Shown piece after piece: positions 1 through 7,383 of a DNA stretch of 8,198 nucleotides. The position numbers and the translations under genes were made by a program. Numbering within the stretch: the stretch's first letter is position 1; each line of letters opens with the position of its first letter. The notes under the pieces were generated by a model. It did no database searches. It was given only the letters and a program-made list of their open reading frames with translations, and was not told the origin of the DNA. The DNA comes from Thermoleophilia bacterium (GTDB taxonomy: Bacteria; Actinomycetota; Thermoleophilia; Gaiellales; Gaiellaceae), in assembly GCA_025934335.1 (NCBI GenBank), contig JAICYG010000121.1, forward strand, positions 1-8,198, read 5' to 3'.

Positions 1-477
1 AACGGCGGCGTCTACGGGCTCGGCCTCTTCGGCCAGCGCGTCGCCGGCGTCGACGTGTGGGGCCATCCCGGCTCGTACGGCGGCTTCCAGAGCTCGTTCC
101 TGCTCGTCCCCGACCGCGGCGCGGTGTTCGTCGGCCTCACGAACGCGTTCAACGGCGGGAAGGCCCTGTACGAGCTCGAGGACGCCTTCTTCGAGCAGAC
201 GGTCGGGGCAACGCGGCCCGCGACGCCGTTCGTGGAGCTTCCCTCCGGTGCGGTCGAGGCGTTCGGCGGCACCTATGCGAATAGCGACGAGGCCTTCGAG
301 GTCCGCGCGGCGCCGGGCGGGATCGTCGTCAAGGTCGAGGGCGAGGAAGTCCACCTGCGGCCGATCGGGCCGCGCCTCTTCCAGGTCCCCGACGGGCCGT
401 ACGTGCGCGAGCGGATCGCGTTTCCGCGCGAGGGGCTCGCCCGGCTCGGCAGCCGGCTCGCCGAGCGCGTCCCGTGA
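1..477 (+). CDS. Beta-lactamase-family serine hydrolase, C-terminal part (5' end outside window)
   Basis: The reading frame is open from base 1 to TGA at 475-477, giving 158 visible residues; the N-terminal part, which would hold the SxxK nucleophile and the YxN motif, lies outside the window. Visible residues 20-31 read WGHPGSYGGFQS. HPG matches the HxG/KTG-type third motif of class C beta-lactamase/penicillin-binding-protein-like esterases, and the following SxxLLVPDRGAVFVGLTN strand is typical of the end of that fold. After about residue 75 comes a small beta-rich tail (AFGGTYAN, VRAAPGGIVVKVEGEEVHL, ending in YVRERIAF) resembling the C-terminal accessory domain found on many such hydrolases. 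Family knowledge suggests an esterase, peptidase or beta-lactam-interacting enzyme, but the substrate cannot be read from this part. The stop overlaps the next gene start by four bases (GTGA), so the two are probably cotranscribed. Confidence 0.85.
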   Translation, partial: NGGVYGLGLFGQRVAGVDVWGHPGSYGGFQSSFLLVPDRGAVFVGLTNAFNGGKALYELEDAFFEQTVGATRPATPFVELPSGAVEAFGGTYANSDEAFEVRAAPGGIVVKVEGEEVHLRPIGPRLFQVPDGPYVRERIAFPREGLARLGSRLAERVP

Positions 478-1376
478 GCGCCGTGGAGCAGCGGGCTCCC
501 CTGCCGGGCGACGCGCCGGCCGTGGCGGAGGTCGTGATCGCCTGCGAGCGGTCGCTCTACGGCGAGACCACCTACGCGCCCGCCGACCTCGCCGCCGAGT
601 GGGAGTCGCTCGACCTCGAGCGGGACGCGCTCGTCCTCGTCGAGAACGGGCGGATCGGCGCCTATGGCACGCTCGACGATCGCGGCGAGCTCTGGCGCAG
701 CGACGGCTTCGTCCACCCCGGGAAGCGAGGGCTCGGGCTCGGCCGGCAGCTCGTCTCAGCGCTCGAGTCGATTGCCGTCTCGCGCGGCGCCCGCCGGGTC
801 CAGAACGGGGTCGCGGAACCGGACGACGCGGGCCATCGCCTGCTCGCCGCCCTCGGCTACCGGCCGGTGCGCGTGTTCCGCGAGCTGCGGATCGAGCTCC
901 TGACGGCACCGGAGCCGCCGCGGTGGCCGCCCGGCGTCTCGCCCGGCGACTTCGACGCCGAGCGAGACGCGGTCGCGTTCCACGCAGCGCAGGAGGCGGC
1001 GTTCGCCGACCACTGGGAGTTCCGGCCACGCACGTTCGAGCGCTGGCGCGAGCTGCACATCGAGTCGGGCGGCTTCGACCCGTCGCTCTGGCGGGTCGTC
1101 CGTTCGGGCGGCGAGATCGTCGGCGGCACGATCTGCGAGGCGGGCCGCTACGGCGGCGGCTGGATCGCGATCGTCTTCACGCGACGCGACAGGCGTGGTC
1201 AGGGCCTCGGCCGTGCCCTCCTCCACGACGCCTTCGCGACGTTCTGGGAGCAGGGCGAGACGAGCGTCGGTTTGAGCGTCGACGCCGAGAACGCCACCGG
1301 CGCGTTCCAGCTCTACGAGAGCGCCGGCATGCGGCCGGTGCTCGGCTGGGTCATGCACGAGAAGTCCGTGCGCTAG
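474..1376 (+). CDS. Tandem-GNAT N-acetyltransferase (mycothiol synthase-like architecture)
   Basis: The 300-residue protein holds two GNAT folds in tandem. The N-terminal one (about 8-145) has the acetyl-CoA loop at GKRGLGLGRQL (83-93). The C-terminal one (about 155-298) has RRGQGLGRALL (240-250) followed by SVDAENATGAFQLYESAGM (268-286), the usual motif-B region. Both pyrophosphate-binding loops look intact, although in MshD-type enzymes only one domain is catalytic. Length and two-domain layout fit the actinobacterial mycothiol synthase family (about 300-315 aa), but general tandem-GNAT proteins share this layout and no other mycothiol gene is visible, so the substrate is left open. The start chosen is GTG at 474, overlapping the hydrolase stop as GTGA; a second in-frame GTG at 483 is possible and neither has a clear Shine-Dalgarno. 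The stop TAG (1374-1376) lies inside the end of the convergent lipoprotein gene. Confidence 0.85.
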   Translation: MSAVEQRAPLPGDAPAVAEVVIACERSLYGETTYAPADLAAEWESLDLERDALVLVENGRIGAYGTLDDRGELWRSDGFVHPGKRGLGLGRQLVSALESIAVSRGARRVQNGVAEPDDAGHRLLAALGYRPVRVFRELRIELLTAPEPPRWPPGVSPGDFDAERDAVAFHAAQEAAFADHWEFRPRTFERWRELHIESGGFDPSLWRVVRSGGEIVGGTICEAGRYGGGWIAIVFTRRDRRGQGLGRALLHDAFATFWEQGETSVGLSVDAENATGAFQLYESAGMRPVLGWVMHEKSVR

Positions 1377-1675
1377 CCGGAGTAGGACGGGTAGTCCGTC
1401 CACGTGCACTTCGCCACGTCGCAGACGACGTCGAACGAGGCGATCCTCACCGTGTCCGAGTGGTCACGGGCGAAGCAGGTGAAGAGGCGCCCGCGGTCGT
1501 CGAGCCGCCGGCACGTGTAGTCGAACGACGGCATGCCCTTCGTCACCCCCCACCTGGCGCGGATCAACGCCGCAACATGGTCGGCCGTCTGGAACGGCCT
1601 CGCCCTGCCGCCGCCGCCGCCGCAGCCGGCGGCCGAGAGCGCGAGCACCACGAGCGCGATCCGAAGCAGCTTCAT
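1373..1675 (-). CDS. Small putative secreted lipoprotein, function unknown
   Basis: This 100-residue ORF starts at ATG 1675 and ends with TAG at 1375-1373. Its N-terminus is a short signal peptide: MKLLR, a hydrophobic stretch (about 6-16), then SAAGC with Cys18 as the likely lipidated residue, followed by five glycines as a flexible tether. The -3 residue is Ala where the lipobox prefers Leu, so lipidation is probable but not certain. The mature part (about 25-100) has a predicted helix (TADHVAALIRARWG) and four cysteines at 55, 67, 85 and 90, enough for two disulfides in an exported domain. The length and cysteine layout recall small actinobacterial lipoproteins with DUF4333-like domains, but I cannot confirm membership. 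It lies 90 bp downstream of ribF on the same strand. A weak AGGA lies about 14 nt before the start. Its 3' end overlaps the facing GNAT gene by four bases. Confidence 0.7.
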   Translation of the reverse strand: MKLLRIALVVLALSAAGCGGGGGRARPFQTADHVAALIRARWGVTKGMPSFDYTCRRLDDRGRLFTCFARDHSDTVRIASFDVVCDVAKCTWTDYPSYSG

Positions 1676-1728
1676 GTCGTGAGTGAACGTCCTACCGTTC
1701 GCAAGACCCCGGAAACGACAACGCCCCG

Positions 1729-1746
1729 AATCGTCAGCTGACGATT
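1729..1746. repeat. Perfect 18-bp palindrome between ribF and the lipoprotein gene
   Basis: The bases AATCGTCAGCTGACGATT form a perfect inverted repeat with no loop, centred between 1737 and 1738, 20 bp past the ribF stop and 54 bp before the lipoprotein start. It could be a dimeric repressor operator for the lipoprotein gene. It could also form a hairpin (about 7 bp with an AGCT loop) acting as a weak terminator or RNA end for the ribF transcript. No T-run follows on the minus strand, which argues against a classical intrinsic terminator. The motif CGAATCG occurs at 1727-1733 and again at 1748-1754, so the surrounding sequence is also repetitive. Apart from this I see nothing definite in the 90-bp gap 1676-1765. 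Confidence 0.55.
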
Positions 1747-1765
1747 TCGAATCGGTTCGCGCGCG

Positions 1766-2632
1766 TCAAGCGGGCCGCGTCGCGGCGCGGGTCGCCTCGA
1801 CATCGCGGGCGATCTGCTCGACCAGCTCCGCCTCCGAGCCAAAGGCCCGTTCGTCGCGCAGGCGGCGCCAGAGCTCGACGACGAGCCGCTTGCCGTAGAG
1901 ATCGCCCTCCCAGTCGAGCAGGAACGCCTCGACCCGGCGCTCGGTGCCGCCGTAGTGTGGGTTGACGCCGATCGAGACGGCTGCGCGGCGATCGCCGACT
2001 GCGCCCGCGTAGATGCCGAAGGCCGGTACGAGAACGTTTGGGTCGACGGCAAGGTTCGCCGTCGGGAAGCCGAGCGTGCCGCCGCGCCGGTCGCCGCTGA
2101 CGACGATGCCGTCCACCTCGAGCGGCCGGCCGAGGAGCCGCGCCGCCGCCTCGACCTCGCCGGCCTGCGCGTGCCGGCGGATCCGCGTCGACGAGACCCC
2201 CTCGACAAGCGGCACCTGGCGCGCGTCGAGGCCGAGCGAGCGCAGCAGCTCGAGGTCGCCGGAGCGCCGACGCCCGAAACGGAAGCCGCTGCCGGCGACG
2301 ACGATCTCGGCGCCCGCTGCGACCAGCACCTCGCGCGCGAACGCCTCGGGTGGGAGCTCGGCGAGCTCCGGAGTGAACTCGACCACGAGCACGTCCGCGA
2401 CGCCGCAGTCGCGAAGCAGCTCGAGCCGCCGCTCGAGGCTCGAGAGCAGCTCGACGCGGTTGCCGAGCGCGGTCCGCGGGTGCGGGTGGAAGGTGACGAC
2501 CGTCGGCCGGAGCCCCGCGTCGACGGCCGCCCGGACGACGGCGCGATGGCCACGGTGAACGCCGTCGAACGTCCCGAGGGCGACGGAGCGCGGCACCTGC
2601 TCGAGCTCCTCCACCCGCCGGGCCACGGTCAC
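1766..2632 (-). CDS. ribF: Bifunctional riboflavin kinase / FMN adenylyltransferase RibF
   Basis: This enzyme phosphorylates riboflavin to FMN and adenylates FMN to FAD in the cytoplasm. The 288 residues are slightly short for the family (about 300-330) but contain both domains. The N-terminal adenylyltransferase domain shows ALGTFDGVHRGH (18-29, nucleotidyltransferase HxGH), VTFHPHP (46-52), the FRFGRRRSGD loop (117-126) and SSTRIR (147-152). The C-terminal kinase domain shows GDRRGGTLGFPTANL (180-194, with the PTAN Mg/ATP motif), GIYAG (206-210), SIGVNPHYGG (220-229) and RRVEAFLLDW (232-241), whose Glu235 corresponds to the conserved catalytic glutamate. Gly116 stands where Asp or Asn is more usual before FRFG. 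The GTG start (2632-2630) overlaps the truB stop as GTGA, so the gene is translationally coupled in the infB operon. rpsO, often the next gene in relatives, is absent. Confidence 0.95.
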   Translation of the reverse strand: MTVARRVEELEQVPRSVALGTFDGVHRGHRAVVRAAVDAGLRPTVVTFHPHPRTALGNRVELLSSLERRLELLRDCGVADVLVVEFTPELAELPPEAFAREVLVAAGAEIVVAGSGFRFGRRRSGDLELLRSLGLDARQVPLVEGVSSTRIRRHAQAGEVEAAARLLGRPLEVDGIVVSGDRRGGTLGFPTANLAVDPNVLVPAFGIYAGAVGDRRAAVSIGVNPHYGGTERRVEAFLLDWEGDLYGKRLVVELWRRLRDERAFGSEAELVEQIARDVEATRAATRPA

Positions 2633-3360
2633 GTCGCAGCCCCCAGCGCGAGCACGCTTTCCCGGACGCCGGCGGCGACGCGGTCGAGCGCGTCGTCGGG
2701 CAGTCGCGCGAGCGCGTCGGCCACGGGCAGGAGCGTCGCCTGCTCGACCGGCGCGGCGTCGTCGACCTCGAACGGGCCGACGGCGGTGCGGCGGAGCGAA
2801 GTGCAGTGGCCGCCGAGCGCCTGCGCGAGCGAGCGGATGTACGTCCCCGAGCTGACATGCGCCGCGAGCCGAACGGAGGCGGGTGACGTTGCCAGGACGT
2901 CGAGCGAGTACACGAGGGAGCGGCGCAGGGGCATTTCGACCGTCACCCCTCGCCGCTGCAGCCGATAGGCGCGCTCACCGCCGATCTTGACCGCGGACGC
3001 GGCCGGGATCGGGAGCTCCACCTCGCCGCGCAGCGGCTCCAGCGCCGCCTCGAGATCCGGCAGCGGGTCGTGACGCTCGACGACCTCGCCCTCGGGGTCG
3101 CCGGTGGTCGTCGTCGCGGTCAGGTCGACGTCCGTCACGTAGCGCTTTTCGAGACCGGAGAAGCACGGCGCAAGCCGCGTCGCCGCCCCCGAGAGCAGCA
3201 CCAGGAGCCCTGTCGCGAACGGGTCGAGCGTCCCGGTGTGGCCCGTGCGCGCGCCGGTCCGGCGCCGGAGCGCGGCGACGAGCGCGAACGAGGACGGCCC
3301 CGCGGGCTTGTCGACGAGCGCCACCCCGACCGGCCTAAGTGCTTTCGGGACCGGCACCAC
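2629..3360 (-). CDS. truB: tRNA pseudouridine(55) synthase TruB, short form
   Basis: TruB isomerises U55 in the T-loop of tRNAs to pseudouridine. From GTG 3360 the protein has 243 residues. Visible family motifs are LVDKPAGPSSF (about 15-25), GHTGTLDPFATG (40-51) with catalytic Asp46, KRYV (72-75), SAVKIGGERAYRL (122-134) and SSGTYIRSLAQALG (170-183), followed by LRRTAVGPFEV. The protein ends about 50 residues after that strand, so the C-terminal PUA-like domain of E. coli TruB (314 aa) is missing or very reduced. The start is uncertain. The frame remains open upstream to 3549, but that part is arginine/serine-rich shadow of nrnA. GTG 3360, GTG 3357 or GTG 3324 are all possible, and I prefer 3360/3357 because they keep the residues before DKPAG. 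The gene overlaps the nrnA 3' end by about 26 bp and the ribF start by 4 bp. Confidence 0.92.
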   Translation of the reverse strand: MVPVPKALRPVGVALVDKPAGPSSFALVAALRRRTGARTGHTGTLDPFATGLLVLLSGAATRLAPCFSGLEKRYVTDVDLTATTTTGDPEGEVVERHDPLPDLEAALEPLRGEVELPIPAASAVKIGGERAYRLQRRGVTVEMPLRRSLVYSLDVLATSPASVRLAAHVSSGTYIRSLAQALGGHCTSLRRTAVGPFEVDDAAPVEQATLLPVADALARLPDDALDRVAAGVRESVLALGAAT

Positions 3361-4348
3361 TGTGCACGCGCGCGAACTCGCGCTGCAGGAACTCGACGAT
3401 CGCCTCGATCGGCTCCTCCGACGAGAAGCCGGCCGCCTGCGGATGGCCGCCGCCGCCGCGAAGCCGCGCGATCGCGGAGACGTCGACCTCGTCGTGGCTC
3501 GAGCGGAGCGAGACGCGCCGCGACGGGCCCTCGTCGCGGGGGGGCTCACGGATCAACGCGACCATCTCGGAGCCCTCGACGGCCCGCAGGTGGTCGATGA
3601 TCCCCTCCGAGAACGGCTCCTCCGCCCCCACCTCCGCGAAGTCGCCGCGCAGGAGGTACGAGACGACGAGCCTGCCGCCGTCGAACAGCCGCGCGCGGTC
3701 GAGCGCGCGTGCGAGCAGCTTCAGCTTCGCGAACTGGACCGTCTCGTAGACGTGCCGGAAGATGCCGTGCACGTCGGCGCCCGCCTCGACGAGCTCCGCG
3801 GCGAGCCGCAGCGCCTTCGGCGTCGTGTTCGTGTACTGGAAGCGCCCGGTGTCGGTGACGAGGCCGACGTAGAGCGCCTCCGCGATCGGCGGCGTCAGCT
3901 CGACCTCGAGCTCGCGCAGGATGTCGCGCACGACCTCGGCGGTCGACGACGCCTCGGCCACGACCAGGTTGACGTCGCCGAAGCGCGAGTTGTCGTGGTG
4001 GTGGTCGACGTCGACGACGAACGCGGCCCGCTCGACCGCCTCGCGGCTCTCGGCGATGCGCCACTCGTTCGCGCAGTCGACGGCGAGCAGCACGCGCTCG
4101 TCGATGTCCGGCGGCAGCTCGCGAGTCACGTCGCCGAGGTCGAGGAACCTGTACTCGGCCGGCAGCGGCGCACTGCCTGCGAGGTACATGACGACGTCCT
4201 TGCCGAGCTCGCGCAGCCCCAGGGACGCGCCGAGCAGCGAGCCGAGCGCGTCGCCGTCGGGGTTCTCGTGCGAGACGACGGCGAACCGGTCGCGCGTGCG
4301 GAGCACGTCGACCACCGCTTGCAGGTCACTCGTCTGCGTCTCGGTCAT
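3335..4348 (-). CDS. nrnA: DHH/DHHA1 phosphoesterase, NrnA-type oligoribonuclease / pAp phosphatase
   Basis: NrnA-type enzymes degrade short RNA oligonucleotides and dephosphorylate pAp, and related forms act on cyclic dinucleotides or pGpG, using two Mn ions in the cytoplasm. From ATG 4348 the protein is 337 residues, normal for the family. All metal-binding motifs are present: SHENPDGD (26-33), VDCAN (90-94), VDHHHDN (114-120, the DHH motif) and LVTDTG (163-168) in the N-terminal domain. The C-terminal DHHA1 domain ends with RLRGGGGHPQAAGF (295-308), which binds the nucleotide. The start is supported by AGGA 10 nt upstream; the frame extends to 4387 but those extra residues overlap rbfA and look non-native. 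It overlaps the rbfA end by 23 bp and the truB start by about 26 bp. Placement between rbfA and truB is usual in Actinomycetota. Which substrate dominates cannot be read from sequence. Confidence 0.93.
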   Translation of the reverse strand: MTETQTSDLQAVVDVLRTRDRFAVVSHENPDGDALGSLLGASLGLRELGKDVVMYLAGSAPLPAEYRFLDLGDVTRELPPDIDERVLLAVDCANEWRIAESREAVERAAFVVDVDHHHDNSRFGDVNLVVAEASSTAEVVRDILRELEVELTPPIAEALYVGLVTDTGRFQYTNTTPKALRLAAELVEAGADVHGIFRHVYETVQFAKLKLLARALDRARLFDGGRLVVSYLLRGDFAEVGAEEPFSEGIIDHLRAVEGSEMVALIREPPRDEGPSRRVSLRSSHDEVDVSAIARLRGGGGHPQAAGFSSEEPIEAIVEFLQREFARVHSGAGPEST

Positions 4349-4712
4349 CCTCAAGCGATCCTGACTCGTCGGGGAGCTGCGCCGCAAGCTCGTCGATCAG
4401 CTGCGTCATCCGCACGCCGCGCTCGACGGCGTCATCGTAGGCGAATGCGAGCGCCGGGGTCCGGCGCAGGCTCAGCTCACGGTTGATGCGCGCCTGCAGC
4501 ACCCCGTGCGCCGACTCGAGGCCGGCGAGCGTCGCCCGCCGCTTCTTCTCGCTGCCGAGGACGGAGACGAAGACGGTCGCTTCGCGCAGGTCGGGCGTGA
4601 CGGCGACACCCGTGACGGTGACCAGGCCGATTCGCGGGTCCTTGAGGTCGCGCACGGCGTCGGCGACCACCGCGCGTACCGCCTCGTTCACCCGGCGCAT
4701 CCGCTCGCTCAT
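4326..4712 (-). CDS. rbfA: 30S ribosome-binding factor RbfA
   Basis: RbfA binds the 30S subunit near 16S rRNA helix 1 and helps late maturation and cold adaptation. From ATG 4712 the protein is 128 residues, typical of the family. It begins MSERMRRVNEAVR, continues with LKDPRIGLVTVTGVAVTPDL (about 23-42) and ATVFVSVLG (45-53), then INRELSLRRTPALAFAYDD (76-94), which are the KH-like core and the conserved C-terminal helix and strand. The last 20 residues are acidic and probably disordered. An in-frame GTG at 4721 would add three residues (GTG GCC GCC), but the ATG gives the more family-like N-terminus. The gene starts 12 bp after the ylxP stop (3 bp if the GTG is used) and overlaps nrnA by 23 bp. 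Confidence 0.94.
   Translation of the reverse strand: MSERMRRVNEAVRAVVADAVRDLKDPRIGLVTVTGVAVTPDLREATVFVSVLGSEKKRRATLAGLESAHGVLQARINRELSLRRTPALAFAYDDAVERGVRMTQLIDELAAQLPDESGSLEDDRDADE
4359..4362 (-). promoter_or_regulatory. Shine-Dalgarno of nrnA
   Basis: On the minus strand AGGA (within TCAGGATC) lies 10 nt before ATG 4348, inside the rbfA coding region. Most other starts in this operon have no recognisable Shine-Dalgarno, so this site decides for the downstream ATG over the longer frame beginning at 4387. Confidence 0.45.
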
Positions 4713-4724
4713 GGCGGCCACACG

Positions 4725-5023
4725 CTACTCATCAGCAGGCGCGACGAGCAGCCGGTCGCAGCGGGCGACGACCCAGTCGCCCGAGGCGAGCCAGCGCTCG
4801 GCACCGCCGGCGAGCTCGTCCGCCTCGTGCGCGCTGCGCGCCACGCAGGCGACGGTCAGCGTCGCCCGCTGCCAGAGGTCGTGGTGGTCGACCTCGGCGA
4901 CGGCGGCGCCGAAGCGGTTGCGCAGGTTGTCCTTCGCCGAGCGCACGAAGTGGCGCTTTCCCTTCAGCGACGACGCCTCGGGGAAGTGCAGCTCGACGGT
5001 GAGGATCGAGACGAAGCCGGAGC

Positions 5024-5027
<4 letters not shown>
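4725..5027 (-). CDS. ylxP: DUF503 / YlxP family protein with TTG start
   Basis: The 100-residue product matches the DUF503 (YlxP) family encoded beside infB and rbfA in many Gram-positive bacteria; its exact role is not established, although genomic position suggests ribosome or RNA metabolism. Diagnostic segments are SILTVELHFPEASSLKGKR (about 7-25), LRNRFGAAVAEVDHHDLWQRATLTVACVA (in two stretches, about 35-63) and the closing helix with EADELAGGAERWL. Length is normal for the family (about 90-100). No ATG or GTG exists near the conserved start. The only fitting initiation codon is TTG 5027-5025, which overlaps the infB stop as TTGA, and no Shine-Dalgarno is visible. Initiation therefore probably depends on ribosomes ending on infB. 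The frame is open far upstream, but that is shadow of infB. Confidence 0.9.
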
Positions 5028-6988
<1,961 letters not shown>

Positions 6989-6993
6989 AGAAG

Positions 6994-7251
6994 TCAGTGT
7001 CCAGTGTAGAGACGTGAGAGGGAGGGGTCGACGCGCACGATGCGCCGGAGGATCCGGCTGAACGCCCGGCGGGCAACCGCCCGCTCGAAGCACTGCAGGC
7101 GGCGGCACGTGTAGGCGCCGCGGCCGGGCCCGGCGCCCGGGGCGAGCTCGCCCGCTTCCTGGTGGAAGCGCTCGAGCTCGCCCTGGGCACCCTTGCGGCC
7201 GCAGCCGGCGCAGGTGCGCGTCGGGCGAGAGGCTTGATGCGTATTAGGCAT
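6994..7251 (-). CDS. rnpM: YlxR / RnpM family RNA-binding protein
   Basis: YlxR (RnpM) is a small RNA-binding protein that, in Bacillus subtilis, binds the RNase P RNA and modulates RNase P activity. The 85 residues from ATG 7251 show RTCAGCGRK (12-20), ELERF (25-29), GRGAYTC (43-49), CFERAVARRAFSRILRR (54-70) and a short tail, matching the family fold. Cysteines at 14, 17, 49 and 54 form a CxxC...CxxxxC pattern that could bind zinc, as in many but not all homologues. The first eleven residues (MPNTHQASRPT) are not part of the conserved domain and are encoded largely inside the 7229-7392 inverted repeat. The frame continues to 7371, but that sequence lies in the repeat interior and gives no family-like residues. 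No good Shine-Dalgarno is seen. infB starts 5 nt after its stop. Confidence 0.92.
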   Translation of the reverse strand: MPNTHQASRPTRTCAGCGRKGAQGELERFHQEAGELAPGAGPGRGAYTCRRLQCFERAVARRAFSRILRRIVRVDPSLSRLYTGH

Positions 7252-7270
7252 CGTCGTGGGGCCGTTCCAG

Positions 7271-7291
7271 GCCAAGCCAGGGCGGCTTGGC
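7271..7291. repeat. Internal hairpin 1 of the nusA-ylxR junction
   Basis: GCCAAGCC (7271-7278) and GGCTTGGC (7284-7291) are perfect reverse complements separated by five bases (AGGGC). Its two outermost pairs compete with the end of the second long stem of the junction repeat, so both cannot form fully at once. Confidence 0.65.
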
Positions 7292-7300
7292 GTCCGCAGT

Positions 7301-7318
7301 CCAGGCCGGTGGGCCTGG
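7301..7318. repeat. Internal hairpin 2 of the nusA-ylxR junction
   Basis: CCAGGCC (7301-7307) and GGCCTGG (7312-7318) are perfect reverse complements with a four-base loop. It lies ten bases after hairpin 1 inside the loop of the long inverted repeat, so the junction could fold as a long stem with two side arms. No T-run follows on either strand, so neither hairpin looks like an intrinsic terminator. Confidence 0.6.
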
Positions 7319-7383
7319 GCAAGGACGACAAGAAGGCATGGCGCCGCGCCTGGGGCGGCCCCACGAGCCACGGCTAATGCGCA

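Noticed and set aside
248..1741. Long plus-strand frame of 497 residues across the hydrolase and GNAT genes
   Set aside because: It is Arg/Ala/Pro-rich, matches no family and overlaps two recognisable proteins in other frames; this is a high-GC shadow ORF.
1741..1769. Sigma-70-like promoter for the lipoprotein gene, with TTGACG (minus strand, 1769-1764) as -35
   Set aside because: The -35 is good, but the hexamer at 17-bp spacing (AATCGT) is a poor -10 and no better one is nearby; the -35 also overlaps the ribF stop.
3538..3544. Run of seven G (C on the coding strand) in nrnA as a possible frameshift or slippage site
   Set aside because: The nrnA frame is intact on both sides with DHH and DHHA1 motifs in one frame, so this is ordinary Pro-Pro coding in a GC-rich gene.
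3361..3549. Longer truB start at 3549
   Set aside because: The added 63 residues are Arg/Ser/Ala-rich shadow of the DHHA1 domain of nrnA, and TruB proteins normally begin just before DKPAG.
6989..7108. Longer infB start at 7108 adding 40 residues
   Set aside because: The extra residues are the ylxR coding region read in another frame, with no family match; ATG 6988 directly follows the ylxR stop and gives a clean IF-2 start.
7271..7318. Intrinsic terminator between nusA and ylxR
   Set aside because: The hairpins are GC-rich, but no T-run follows on the minus strand, and the downstream genes belong to the same conserved operon.
7252..7371. Longer ylxR start at 7371
   Set aside because: The added residues come from the interior of the junction repeat and have no family counterpart; ATG 7251 precedes the conserved RTCxGC closely.
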